This document shows, piece by piece, positions 54,988 to 63,975 of a DNA stretch of 64,000 nt. Numbering within the stretch: position 1 is the stretch's first letter; each line of letters begins with the position of its first letter. A program made the position numbers and the translations under genes. The stretch comes from Lachnospiraceae bacterium (lineage in GTDB: Bacteria; Bacillota; Clostridia; Lachnospirales; Lachnospiraceae). The stretch spans positions 1 through 64,000 of the forward strand of contig JAFVBO010000089.1 of NCBI GenBank assembly GCA_017479935.1, in the 5' to 3' direction. Below the pieces are notes generated by a model. That model had not been told where the DNA came from and made no database searches. It worked only from the letters and a program-made list of their open reading frames with translations.

Positions 54988-55782
54988 ATGAAGAATGGCA
55001 GCGTAAGGATCGGCCGGACGGACATGTTTTATGTTTCCTTTGGCAGTGGCCCTCGGAATATGGTTATTTTACCAGGATTGTCAGATGGGCTGGCCACCGT
55101 AAAAGGCAAAGCCTGGATTCTGTCGCTGCCGTACAGGAAATACTTCCGGGACTATACCATTTATATGTTCAGCAGAAAAAACGATATGCCGGAAGGATAT
55201 ACCATCGAGAACATGGCGGATGACCAGATCCTGGCCATGAAAACGCTGGGAATAAAGCAAGCTGCTTTACTGGGCGTTTCTCAGGGTGGGATGATCACCC
55301 AGGTCATGGTCATGAAATATCCGGAATTGGTGACAAAGCTGATCCTGGCCGTCACAGCTCCTGATGCAAATGATACCGCGAAAGCCGCTGTGTCAAGCTG
55401 GATTGAGATGGTAAAGCAGGGCGACCATAAAGCGCTTATGGTCGACACAGCAAAGAAGATGTATTCGGATGGCTATCTGAAGAAATATGGATGGAGTTTT
55501 CCGCTGATTGCCATTTTTACCAAACCGAAAAGCTATGATCGTTTCCTGAAAAACGCATACGCCATTTTAGAATTTGATGTACGCGACAGCCTGTCGAAAA
55601 TCAGTTGCCCGACGTTGATCCTGGCAGGAAGCGAGGATCATACGGTTGGGAACGAAGCGGCTTATGAGCTGAAGAATGGAATCCCCGGAAGCGAGCTGTT
55701 TGTGTACCAGGGCCTTGGCCATGGTGCTTTTGAGGAAGCAAACGATTTTTACGAGAGGGTTTTTGAATTCTGCAGCCGATAA
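54988..55782 (+). CDS. Alpha/beta-fold hydrolase
   Basis: A 264-residue cytoplasmic hydrolase. The nucleophile elbow GVSQGG gives Ser98. The acid is probably the Asp of AGSEDHTVG, and the base is the His in GLGHGAFEE near the C-terminus. The oxyanion region reads VILPGLSDGL. No signal peptide is present. ATG 54988 is favoured because GTGAGG lies 6-7 bases upstream; a GTG at 54976 in the same frame is the alternative and is probably part of that ribosome binding site. It stands under its own strong promoter, separate from the GH3 cluster. The substrate (ester, lactone or peptide) cannot be told. Confidence 0.88.
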   Translation: MKNGSVRIGRTDMFYVSFGSGPRNMVILPGLSDGLATVKGKAWILSLPYRKYFRDYTIYMFSRKNDMPEGYTIENMADDQILAMKTLGIKQAALLGVSQGGMITQVMVMKYPELVTKLILAVTAPDANDTAKAAVSSWIEMVKQGDHKALMVDTAKKMYSDGYLKKYGWSFPLIAIFTKPKSYDRFLKNAYAILEFDVRDSLSKISCPTLILAGSEDHTVGNEAAYELKNGIPGSELFVYQGLGHGAFEEANDFYERVFEFCSR

Positions 55783-55877
55783 ATGTAAGAATGGGGGAGC
55801 GAGTCTTGACTTTGTTCGTTTCCTATATCTAGCTATTTGACCTATGAATAAGACATCATGAAAGAGAGGAAAGAATC

Positions 55878-58349
55878 ATGCCGCCTATGGGACGAGGAGC
55901 CAGAGATTTTTTGACAGACGAGGAAATGCAGAACAAGCCGCAGGTGACGAAGGAACTTCTCGTCCGGGTTTTTTCGTGGCTGAAACCCTACTACAAGCAG
56001 ATGCTTCTGGTGCTGGGATGCATCTTCGTTTCGTCGGTATTCACGCTGTTGCCGTCGGTGCTGACCGGACGAATTATCGACGAGGGACTGATCGGCCGGG
56101 ATTTGACAAAGCTGGTGACGCTCATCGTCCTGTCCCTTCTGGTGACGCTGGGCGCCAACCTGATCGGCGTGGCGGAGAGCTACTTAAACAGCTGGATCGC
56201 GGAGCACATCACCTTTGATATGAGAGGGCAGATGTACTGGCATCTGCAGAAGATGTCCCAGTCCTTCTTCACCACGAACAATCAGGGCGATATCATCACC
56301 CGTATGACCAGTGACATCAGCGGCGTGAAGCAGGTCATCTCCGGAACGCTGACCAGCATCATCTCCAACGTGGTGACGCTGATCGTTGCGCTGGTGGTGA
56401 TGTACCGGGCCAACTGGGTGCTGGCGACAATCGGCATCATCATCGTTCCGCTCTTTGCGATCCCGACCCGCACGGCCGGGAAATCCAGGTGGGAGCTGAC
56501 GCGGGAGGCGCAGAACTGCAACGATGAGATCAACGGAATCTTAAACGAAACCCTTTCCGTCAGCGGTCAGCTTCTGGTGAAGCTGTTCGGCAGGGAGGAT
56601 TACGAATACGGGAAATACAAGGACGCCACCCGAAAGCTGGTGGACGTGAACATCCGCGAGGGCATGGCCGGAAGATGGTTTCGCGTGGTGATTTCCACGG
56701 TCTCCAGCGTGGGCCCCATGCTGCTGTACCTGGTGGGCGGCATCCTGATGATGAAATACGACTCCAGCCTGACCGTCGGTGATATCACCGTCCTGGTGGC
56801 GCTCCTCGGGCGCATGTATGGCCCGGTGAATAACCTATTAAACATCCAGGTTGACTGGATCCGCTCGATGGCGATGTTCACCCGGATCTTTGAGTATTTT
56901 GACCTGCCGGTGGAGATTGAGAATGCGCCGGATGCCCTCACGCCTGCCAAAGCGGAGGGAAATGTCGAATTTGTCCATGTGGATTTCCGCTATAATCCGG
57001 AGAGAAAAATCCTGGATGACGTAAGCTTTAAACTGAATGCCGGGCACAGCGTGGCCATCGTGGGGCCATCCGGCTCCGGAAAGAGCACGATTATCAATCT
57101 GATCCCGCGCCTGTATGATGTCGAAAAAGGACAGGTGCTGTTTGACGGCGTGGACGTGCGCAAGCTGGATCTGAACTTCCTGCGGGACAGCGTCGGCATT
57201 GTCAGCCAGGAAACCTATCTGTTTAATGGAACGATCCGCGAAAATCTGCTTTACGCGAAGCCGGATGCCACGGAAGAAGAGCTGATCGCAGCCTGCCGGG
57301 ATGCCAACATCCTGGATTTCATCGAGAAGCAGGACAAAGGGCTGGATGCCATGGTCGGCAACCGGGGCTTAAAGCTTTCCGGCGGCGAGAAGCAGCGCAT
57401 TTCCATCGCCCGCGTGCTGCTCAAAAACCCGGCGCTTCTGGTGTTCGATGAGGCGACATCGGCGTTAGATTCCATCTCAGAAAGCAAGATCCAGGAAGCT
57501 CTCGATCCGCTCATCGCAACGCGCACCAGCATCCTGATCGCCCACCGCTTATCCACCATTTTAGCTGCGGATGAAATCCTGGTGGTGAAGGAAGGACGGA
57601 TTGTGGAGCGGGGCGTGCATGCCGATCTGGTGAAGGCCGGCGGTGTATATACCGAACTTTACGAGACACAATTTAAGGCAGCGCTTGATGTGGGAGCTGT
57701 GAAGACCCAGAAAGCGAAGGCGGAGGATCTGGAGAGTCTGGTTCAGATCTGGCGCGCGGCTGAAGGAGCATCGCAGAGTTTCTTACCGGCGTCTTACTTT
57801 GATGAGAAGGAAAAGACCATGCGGCAGGATATCTCAGACGCGGAGGTGTATGTGTTAAATGAAGCGCCAAGGAAAGGGAGCGCAGAAGCAAGAAGTGCCC
57901 GACTTACCGGTCAGGCGGATGCAGAGAAAGGCGGAACCGGAAAAACATCGTCGTCCAGGACAAGAAAGAAGTCGCAGGCCAGGGCGAAAGGGACAAGTGT
58001 AACGCAGAAGGCGTCTGCGGAGGCGTTGGGAGCCGGGACGGCAAATTGTGCCGATCAGATGGCGCTGTCAAAGGCGGACAGTACGGGAAACAGGAATGTT
58101 TTGGGCTTCATCGGCGTGAAGGATGGCAGCATTACCGGCTTCTTTGTGGACGGGCCGTTCCAGAACCAAGGCCTTGGCAAGCGTTTGCTGGATTATGTGA
58201 AAGAACGGTATGAGCATCTTTCCCTGCATGTCTTTGAGAAAAACGAAGGCGCGGTGCGTTTCTGCAAACGGGAAGGTTTTGTGGAGAAAGAGCGCCGGAA
58301 GGACGCTGCAACCAGCGAGACGGAGCTTGTCATGGAGTGGAAGAAGTAG
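55878..58349 (+). CDS. ABC exporter half-transporter fused to an interrupted GNAT acetyltransferase domain
   Basis: An 823-residue protein. Residues 1-350 are a type I exporter membrane domain with about six helices. The nucleotide-binding domain has Walker A GPSGSGKS (396-403), signature LSGGE (500-504), Walker B LLVFDEATSALD, and the H-loop in IAHRLST. An ordinary half-transporter of this kind would end near residue 600. Here a GNAT-like domain follows: its start (AEDLESLVQIWRAAEGASQS) and its end (VLGFIGVKDGSITGFFVDG, FQNQGLGKRLLDYV, EGAVRFCKREGFVEKE) are clear, but about 75 low-complexity Ala/Gly/Lys/Ser residues (roughly 660-735) split them. Such a fusion could couple export with acetylation, or be a recent gene merger. 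AGAGAGGAAAG precedes the start. Confidence 0.88.
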   Translation: MPPMGRGARDFLTDEEMQNKPQVTKELLVRVFSWLKPYYKQMLLVLGCIFVSSVFTLLPSVLTGRIIDEGLIGRDLTKLVTLIVLSLLVTLGANLIGVAESYLNSWIAEHITFDMRGQMYWHLQKMSQSFFTTNNQGDIITRMTSDISGVKQVISGTLTSIISNVVTLIVALVVMYRANWVLATIGIIIVPLFAIPTRTAGKSRWELTREAQNCNDEINGILNETLSVSGQLLVKLFGREDYEYGKYKDATRKLVDVNIREGMAGRWFRVVISTVSSVGPMLLYLVGGILMMKYDSSLTVGDITVLVALLGRMYGPVNNLLNIQVDWIRSMAMFTRIFEYFDLPVEIENAPDALTPAKAEGNVEFVHVDFRYNPERKILDDVSFKLNAGHSVAIVGPSGSGKSTIINLIPRLYDVEKGQVLFDGVDVRKLDLNFLRDSVGIVSQETYLFNGTIRENLLYAKPDATEEELIAACRDANILDFIEKQDKGLDAMVGNRGLKLSGGEKQRISIARVLLKNPALLVFDEATSALDSISESKIQEALDPLIATRTSILIAHRLSTILAADEILVVKEGRIVERGVHADLVKAGGVYTELYETQFKAALDVGAVKTQKAKAEDLESLVQIWRAAEGASQSFLPASYFDEKEKTMRQDISDAEVYVLNEAPRKGSAEARSARLTGQADAEKGGTGKTSSSRTRKKSQARAKGTSVTQKASAEALGAGTANCADQMALSKADSTGNRNVLGFIGVKDGSITGFFVDGPFQNQGLGKRLLDYVKERYEHLSLHVFEKNEGAVRFCKREGFVEKERRKDAATSETELVMEWKK

Positions 58350-58359
58350 AAACAGAGAA

Positions 58360-58439
58360 GTAACGGTTCAGAAGAGCCACGGACAATGCGCGAAGCGCGT
58401 TGTCCGTGGCTCTGGATCGTTCAGGACCTGAACAGTTAC
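58360..58439. repeat. Palindromic element between convergent genes, also a likely terminator
   Basis: A 19 bp stem (58373-58391 with 58395-58413; AGAGCCACGGACAATGCGC) closes on a GAA loop. It is flanked by GTAACGGTTCAG (58360-58371) and CTGAACAGTTAC (58428-58439), and GTTCAGGACCTGAAC at 58419-58433 is itself palindromic. Related to the elements at 30268 and 60603. Confidence 0.75.
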
Positions 58440-58448
58440 GTACCGTGT

Positions 58449-59771
58449 TTATATTACGGATTTTGGGCGTTTGTTATCGTTCAGGTTGTATGTAATTCCT
58501 TCCGGAAATAGTATTTCCACGCGAAAAATGTCCTTGACTAATGAAATGGTAAGTTCTCCCCCATACTGTTCTGCCAGTTTTTTCATACTCTTTACTCCAA
58601 AACCATGATAGTCGCCGGTTTTGTTTGTACAAGGCAATCCGTCTTTAAATGCAAGCGGCCCGTCAAAATAGTTTTCAATTACGATGTAACTGGCCTTTCC
58701 GCGGCGGCTGCCATGGATACTGATGCTGCGGCGGCTCTCGTCCAGAGCAGATACGGCTTCAATGGCGTTGTCAATGGCATTCCCGAACAGAGAATAGATA
58801 TCGCTGTAATGCATCCCATCTATAACTGACGAATCCATCATGCAGGTGAGGCGAATCATCTTGTTGGAGCAGAGCAGTTTTTTCTCCATAAGGATAATGT
58901 CAAGCGCATCATTTCCCGTACGTATATTTGCTTCATAAATTCGAAGAGCATCGCTGATTTTACTTAACTCGGCAGGGTCAATATTGCAATCCAACTGGCG
59001 GATTTGATGCCGAAGATCATGACATTTGATGTTGATTGTCTCGATATTTTCCTTTGAAAGCTGGTACTGCGACTTTGCCTTTTCTACCATGTGTTCCAGG
59101 ATCGCCATCTCTGTCTCTTTCTGGTTCAGCCGGACCAGGCTGAATTCCAGCATAAGAGCCAGGAGGCAGGACAGGATGGAAAAAAGGAGCGTAACGACAA
59201 CTGCCCCCTTGTCTCCGGACCGATGGGCATATACGATACCAAACAGCGCGAGGAAAATCATAATGGTCAGGATGATGGCGGACAGGGTAGCCTGAAGCCG
59301 GTTGTTGACCTGAACCGGGGTATTGGATTCCATGTGCCGCAGGTAAGATACATGAAGAAGGACAGCCCAAACGACCCAGATCGCAAAAGACAGAAGCAGT
59401 TCACCAGCCGCACTTAAGGGTATGGGATGGAAGAGGCGAATGAGATAAGCGCTCTGGTAAGAAATATGTTGTAAACAATAGCCCGTCACCCCGGCGAAGA
59501 GCGCTGCCCATATGTCACCCTGAAAGGAAAGGAAGATGGACAGAATAGATACGAGAAAAATGACAAGGTACTTGGCAGCGCCCATCCACAAAAAAGGATG
59601 AAGGGCGGCCACTCGGCTCCAGAAGAAGGCAATCCATAACGGAATGGCAGTCGAAAAGAGGAGACGAAGTCCAAACAGGTTCCGTTTGCCATAACGGTGG
59701 CAGATCAGATATTCGGACAATAGCAGAAAGATGGCAAAATCGGTTCGATTATAAAAAGTAAAAAAATCCAT
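58449..59771 (-). CDS. AgrC-type sensor histidine kinase (GHKL)
   Basis: A 440-residue membrane sensor. The N-terminal half has about six hydrophobic helices (from FAIFLLLSEYLICHRY onward). A coiled stretch leads to the histidine box CHDLRHQIRQL, and the ATP-binding domain shows the N box LFGNAIDNAIEAV and the G box GFGVKSMKKLAEQYGGEL. It belongs to the class that often senses peptides, but no AgrB or AgrD-like gene is nearby. ATG at 59771 is chosen because AAGGAG lies 7 bases upstream; the earlier start at 59795 has none. It follows its response regulator gene by 66 bases. The target may be the GH3 gene upstream of it, by position only. Confidence 0.9.
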   Translation of the reverse strand: MDFFTFYNRTDFAIFLLLSEYLICHRYGKRNLFGLRLLFSTAIPLWIAFFWSRVAALHPFLWMGAAKYLVIFLVSILSIFLSFQGDIWAALFAGVTGYCLQHISYQSAYLIRLFHPIPLSAAGELLLSFAIWVVWAVLLHVSYLRHMESNTPVQVNNRLQATLSAIILTIMIFLALFGIVYAHRSGDKGAVVVTLLFSILSCLLALMLEFSLVRLNQKETEMAILEHMVEKAKSQYQLSKENIETINIKCHDLRHQIRQLDCNIDPAELSKISDALRIYEANIRTGNDALDIILMEKKLLCSNKMIRLTCMMDSSVIDGMHYSDIYSLFGNAIDNAIEAVSALDESRRSISIHGSRRGKASYIVIENYFDGPLAFKDGLPCTNKTGDYHGFGVKSMKKLAEQYGGELTISLVKDIFRVEILFPEGITYNLNDNKRPKSVI

Positions 59772-59837
59772 GACAGGTCTCCTTATCCAAACCAAGGGAA
59801 GGCGCTATAACACAGCCCGAATACAGGCTGATTGCAT

Positions 59838-60530
59838 CTACACGCTCTGCATGAGAATTTTGATGAATTCTTTTTTTCTTGCCCGGCTGATCGGGATCTC
59901 CTCGTTTCCGATTTTCACAGTGTTCCCATCTACTTCCCGGCAATGCTTCAGGTTTACGATGTAACTGGTGTTACAACGGGCGAAACCGTATGGCGCTAAC
60001 TCTTTTTCCCAATAGTTCATGCTTTTATAGGTCGAAAAGCTGTCATAGGTAGTATGAAAAGTGATTTGGTGTGAGACAGAATCAATGTACAGGATTTCCT
60101 GTGGATAAAAGACCCGTACGCCCCTCTGAAAGGGAATGACGATCTTTTTATGATTTTGTTCCAGGGATTGACGAACTCGTTCCAGCCGCATCCGGATGTC
60201 GGGATACCAGATTGGCTTTAGTACATAGTCCATCGCGCCAACGGAATAGCCTTGCAGAGCATAATGTGCCATGTTGGTGACGAAAATCAGAATAACAGTG
60301 GGATCCTGTTCCCGCAACTCCCGGGCTGTTTCAATTCCGTTCAGTCCCGGCATTTCTATATCCATGAAAACCAGATTGTAATGGGACGTAAAAGTGCGCA
60401 TAAACAATATACCGGAACTGAATACAGCTGTTTCGATCATTTCCCCGGTTTCCTCCGCGTATTGGCGAACATAGTTTTCCAGGGTTGCCGCATCTGTTTT
60501 ATCGTTTTCCACAATTGCAACCGAGATCAT
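59838..60530 (-). CDS. LytTR-family response regulator
   Basis: A 230-residue regulator of the AgrA/LytR type. The receiver domain has the acidic pocket VEND and the phosphoacceptor Asp57 in FMDIEMPG, with a Lys in YVLKPI. The C-terminal LytTR DNA-binding domain reads KKIVIPFQRGVRVFYPQEIL, then the recognition region FARCNTSYIVNLKHCREV. The start at 60530 has GGGGAGGAG nine bases upstream; the ATG at 60560 would add ten poorly conserved residues. It is the first gene of the operon with the sensor kinase. Its leader carries the GTAACGGTTCAG palindrome at 60603. Confidence 0.9.
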   Translation of the reverse strand: MISVAIVENDKTDAATLENYVRQYAEETGEMIETAVFSSGILFMRTFTSHYNLVFMDIEMPGLNGIETARELREQDPTVILIFVTNMAHYALQGYSVGAMDYVLKPIWYPDIRMRLERVRQSLEQNHKKIVIPFQRGVRVFYPQEILYIDSVSHQITFHTTYDSFSTYKSMNYWEKELAPYGFARCNTSYIVNLKHCREVDGNTVKIGNEEIPISRARKKEFIKILMQSV

Positions 60531-60602
60531 ATTCCGAACTCCTCCCCTATGATCACGCAACCGTGCTGAAAGTTGACGTACCCTTCTGATTATGACAGAT
60601 CT

Positions 60603-60629
60603 GTAACGGTTCAGGTACTGATCTGTTAC
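60603..60629. repeat. GTAAC...GTTAC palindrome in the leader of the two-component operon
   Basis: GTAACGGTTCAG, loop GTA, CTGATCTGTTAC; two mismatches. It has the same loop and outline as the perfect copy at 30315. It lies between the promoter at 60668 and the response regulator start, so it could be an operator or an mRNA hairpin. Confidence 0.6.
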
Positions 60630-60667
60630 AACTGTTTATGACCGGCTGGGCCTGAACATCTATGATC

Positions 60668-60697
60668 ATTCTATCATAAGTAGAGAAGACCATTCAA
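60668..60697 (-). promoter_or_regulatory. Candidate promoter of the two-component operon
   Basis: On the minus strand TTGAAT (60697-60692) and TAGAAT (60673-60668) are 18 bases apart, about 135 bases before the regulator start. The bases 60698-60885 hold nothing else I recognise. Confidence 0.5.
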
Positions 60698-60885
60698 CCA
60701 ATCATTCCTAAATGGGCGTTTTTTTTTCGAAAACGGTTCATGAAAAATAGCTCCCATTGTATATCGACTGGATTCGCATAAAAACCTACGGTTTTCGTGA
60801 ATGAAGGGGGTGTTTAAGCTGGTGCCGTGGCTGTTGCGTGAAGCGTATTAGTGATAGGAGGAAAGCAGTGAGATCCGAGAAAACA

Positions 60886-61009
60886 GAGGCACCATCGGCG
60901 TAAAGTTTTCCGGCAGCCAGGAAAGCTTCGGGGCGTCCCACTGCCAAAGTGGTACGGATCCCCTCGCTTCCAAACGCTGCCGGAAAATCTTTCACGCCGA
61001 TGGTGCCTC
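60886..61009. repeat. Giant 124-base hairpin downstream of the minus-strand GH3 gene
   Basis: The 32-base arm at 60886-60917 (GAGGCACCATCGGCG...) pairs with the 34-base arm at 60976-61009, with only two single-base bulges. The loop also pairs internally around GTCCCACT/AGTGG. The right arm starts five bases after the GH3 stop codon, and TGTTTTCT follows on the minus strand, so it may act as a terminator. Confidence 0.75.
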
Positions 61010-61014
61010 CACTA

Positions 61015-63975
61015 TTATGCCTTGCTTTTGGCGATACTCTTTCGGATGGCGAAAACGCCCCAGATAGCCAGACCAACAGCCATGATGATGTCGACAAGGA
61101 GGAGAACCGTGACCCACATCGGCTGTACAGTTCCCCAAACAACGCCTTGGCCATGCCCGTTCATCGCATTGGTCTGCGCAATCGTATACAAAACGTCTTT
61201 TGTCGCCTGGCGCATCAGGGAGACCTGCGTGTCGGAAATACCGGAATACATCGGTTTTTTGTCCTGTGTGAGGTTAAGATCGCCGCCCGCGCGGATCATC
61301 TGATCGGCTGGCATATACTCGCAAAGATTATAGTCGGTGATCACAGCTCCTCTAAAGCCCCATTCCCCACTCAGAATATCGGTGATCAATCCGCGGTGAC
61401 CGCCCGTCCACATCGTTCCTATTCGATTGAAGGAACTCATGACCGCGATCGTTCCACCTTGCTTGACTGCGTATTCAAACGGTTTGAGATAGATTTCCCG
61501 TATCGCCTGTTCGTTTGCCCACGTAAGTACACCGTTGGCATCACGGGCCGTTTCCTGATCGTTCAGAGCGAAGTGTTTGACAAAACAGGCAACCCCCTGG
61601 GTTTTGGCGCCGGCAATCACATTCGCCGCCATCATGCCCGACAGCAATCCGTCTTCGCTGTAATATTCCCAGTTTCTGCCTGAAAACGGAGAACGGTGGA
61701 TATTGACAGCAGGCGCGTACCATCCGGCATAGGTCCGGCCGTCGCCTCTCTGGTTGCCGTAAAAACTCTCGATTCCCACCATGATGCCCATATCGTGTGC
61801 AAGGGCCTTGTTGAACGTTGCGCCGATCACACATTCGGAGGCATAGAAGCAGGTACCGTAAATCGTAGGATCGCCCATGAACGCTGTAAAACCAGCGGGT
61901 CCGTCCCCTTCGGTCGTAACCGGCAAGTCAATATGGGCGATCGATACCGTCTTGAAATTGGCTTGTCCGATCAGTGTTGCCATCTCTTCCTGCGTCAGCG
62001 AGTCAAGGAGCTCGTTCCAGCGCTCATCCTCATAATCCACCTTGATTCCGTCCTCGGTCAGCTTTATAAAATCGTAAAGCTTCAGGTCGGTTTCTTCTCC
62101 ATGCCGGAAGGTTTCCGTTGTGTAATATGGTTGAGACTCGTCGTTTTGGGTCCAAACAAGCGACGCGATAAAATCAGGAGATATCTCCCGTTCTTCCGCT
62201 GTTGCGACCTTGGGGAAGGTGTAATCCCAATCGTTTCTGGACAAGTAGGTATGTATGTGCGAGCTCACATCGTCAAAGCGGTTGATGACCTCTGCGTCTT
62301 CGTTGGTTCGATCATAGGGGTACTGAATGGGAGTGCAGACATAGCTCGCGCTGAGTTTCTCTGAATTCTCTCCCGCCCAGGCGTCATGAGAATCACGTCC
62401 CAAACGGACTGTGTACACTCCGGCGTCCAGCTCATAACCGCAAAATCCGTTGTGATTCGCATCGTTGTAATCATACGATGCCATATCACTGACATTCATG
62501 GTCAACGTCACCTGCTCTGTTGCGCCTGGCTGGATCAGCGGCGTTTTTTCAAACGTACCCAGTACAACATGCGGTTTTTCTATCTCGCCCGCCCAATAGC
62601 AGGGCGTATAGTAAAGCTGAACCACGTCTTTTCCGGCAACAGATCCGGTGTTCGTGACGTTCACTGTCACAGAAATGCTGTCCTTCTCTTCCAGAACGGA
62701 TGCGCCGGCAGGCGAAATATCCGCGATGTCCCACGCGAAGGTCGTATAGGAAAGACCGTAGCCGAACGGATAAACCACCGCGTCGTCATACCAGGCTTCA
62801 CCGTCCGTATAGCCCCTTGTCTCATAGTAGCGGTAACCAAGGTAGATTCCTTCTTCGTATTCGACAAAATAATAGCCCTGCCCGGCTCCGCCGACAGTGT
62901 ATTCATGGTCGGCTGCTGTTTTCTGTTCAAAATTTCCCGCAAAGTTGTTGCCGAAATTCTGCCACGTGGGATCCGCAGAGAAGTCCCGGGCATAAAGGTC
63001 TACGGTACGTCCCGAAGGATTGATCTCTCCGGAAAGGAGTCGGCCCAGTGCGCTTAACCCTGTCCCGCCAGGGTTTCCGATCCATACCGCGGCGTCAATC
63101 CTGCCGAGTGTATTGTCCTTGATAAATCCGAGTTCCATCGGCGTCGAACAGTTGATCACAACGATCACTTTTTTGAATACCGAATTGCTCAGCGACGCAA
63201 TCAGCGCCCGTTCGTTTTTGTCGAGTTGCAGGTAATGCGCGGACGCCTCCGCACCGGATAACGCTGTCTGGTTCGTAAAATCCTGCATCATCGTTCTCGG
63301 CAGGTCATAGCCCTCTCCTCCGATGCGCGTGATGACCACGATCGCGGCGTCGGAATACTCCGGATAACTGGCGCTGATTTCGCCCGTATACAGACCAAGC
63401 GGCGTTTCACCCGTAGCAAAACCAGCGATGTCTGTACCCATCTGAGGACTTACCGCCCGCCCTTTTCCGGATTGCCCGCCTTCATAGAAGGATCTGAGCG
63501 TGGGGTTCACTTCAAAGCCCGCATTCGATAATGCTGCGTACAAATCAACGGTATCGTCCGTGGAACGGGCCGATGACCCGGAGCCGCCGTACACGATATT
63601 CACCGAGTTTTTACCGAAGACGCTGACCTTTGCGCCTTTGGCAAGAGGAAGAGCGTTCTGCTCGTTTTTCAGCAATACAAACCCTTCCCCGGCTATTTCC
63701 TCGTTGAGCAGATTCGCTGCTTTCAAAGCCTCTTCCTTGCTGGTGATCCCCGGGGAACGAAATTGCTCAAAATTGTTTGTGTCTACCGAATAATACTGAT
63801 ATTGGGAAGGATCTCCCGAAATGACCTTGTTTCTGTTTCCTCCGAAAACGGCGCTGACCGTTCCGAACAGAAAGGCGTTCTGTGTCAGAACGAGAGTCAC
63901 AGTCAAAAGAAGCGCAACCAGGGCGACCGTCGTAATGAACCACCCTTTCGAGTATTTCCATATGCTTTTTATCAT
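61015..63975 (-). CDS. Reversed-order GH3 enzyme E, membrane-anchored at both ends
   Basis: A 986-residue GH3 enzyme with the same plan as the one at 37104. The N-terminus has a basic start and a helix (WFITTVALVALLLTVTLVL). The GH3 C-terminal-type domain (EGFVLLKNEQNALPL), a fibronectin-like domain (VTVNVTNTGSVAGKDVVQLY) and the barrel follow: EGDGPAGF, NIHRSPFSGRNWEYYSEDG, VKHFALNDQETAR and predicted nucleophile Asp881 in VITDYN. A second helix (WVTVLLLVDIIMAVGLAIW) and a basic tail (RKSIAKSKA) end it. The start is supported by AGAGGTG nine bases upstream. Its promoter is outside the window. The two-component system just downstream in the same orientation is a candidate regulator. Confidence 0.9.
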   Translation of the reverse strand: MIKSIWKYSKGWFITTVALVALLLTVTLVLTQNAFLFGTVSAVFGGNRNKVISGDPSQYQYYSVDTNNFEQFRSPGITSKEEALKAANLLNEEIAGEGFVLLKNEQNALPLAKGAKVSVFGKNSVNIVYGGSGSSARSTDDTVDLYAALSNAGFEVNPTLRSFYEGGQSGKGRAVSPQMGTDIAGFATGETPLGLYTGEISASYPEYSDAAIVVITRIGGEGYDLPRTMMQDFTNQTALSGAEASAHYLQLDKNERALIASLSNSVFKKVIVVINCSTPMELGFIKDNTLGRIDAAVWIGNPGGTGLSALGRLLSGEINPSGRTVDLYARDFSADPTWQNFGNNFAGNFEQKTAADHEYTVGGAGQGYYFVEYEEGIYLGYRYYETRGYTDGEAWYDDAVVYPFGYGLSYTTFAWDIADISPAGASVLEEKDSISVTVNVTNTGSVAGKDVVQLYYTPCYWAGEIEKPHVVLGTFEKTPLIQPGATEQVTLTMNVSDMASYDYNDANHNGFCGYELDAGVYTVRLGRDSHDAWAGENSEKLSASYVCTPIQYPYDRTNEDAEVINRFDDVSSHIHTYLSRNDWDYTFPKVATAEEREISPDFIASLVWTQNDESQPYYTTETFRHGEETDLKLYDFIKLTEDGIKVDYEDERWNELLDSLTQEEMATLIGQANFKTVSIAHIDLPVTTEGDGPAGFTAFMGDPTIYGTCFYASECVIGATFNKALAHDMGIMVGIESFYGNQRGDGRTYAGWYAPAVNIHRSPFSGRNWEYYSEDGLLSGMMAANVIAGAKTQGVACFVKHFALNDQETARDANGVLTWANEQAIREIYLKPFEYAVKQGGTIAVMSSFNRIGTMWTGGHRGLITDILSGEWGFRGAVITDYNLCEYMPADQMIRAGGDLNLTQDKKPMYSGISDTQVSLMRQATKDVLYTIAQTNAMNGHGQGVVWGTVQPMWVTVLLLVDIIMAVGLAIWGVFAIRKSIAKSKA

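Noticed and set aside
60949..61683. Plus-strand open frame of 244 codons over the end of GH3 enzyme E
   Set aside because: Antisense to a well-supported GH3 gene and running through the giant hairpin; no motifs.
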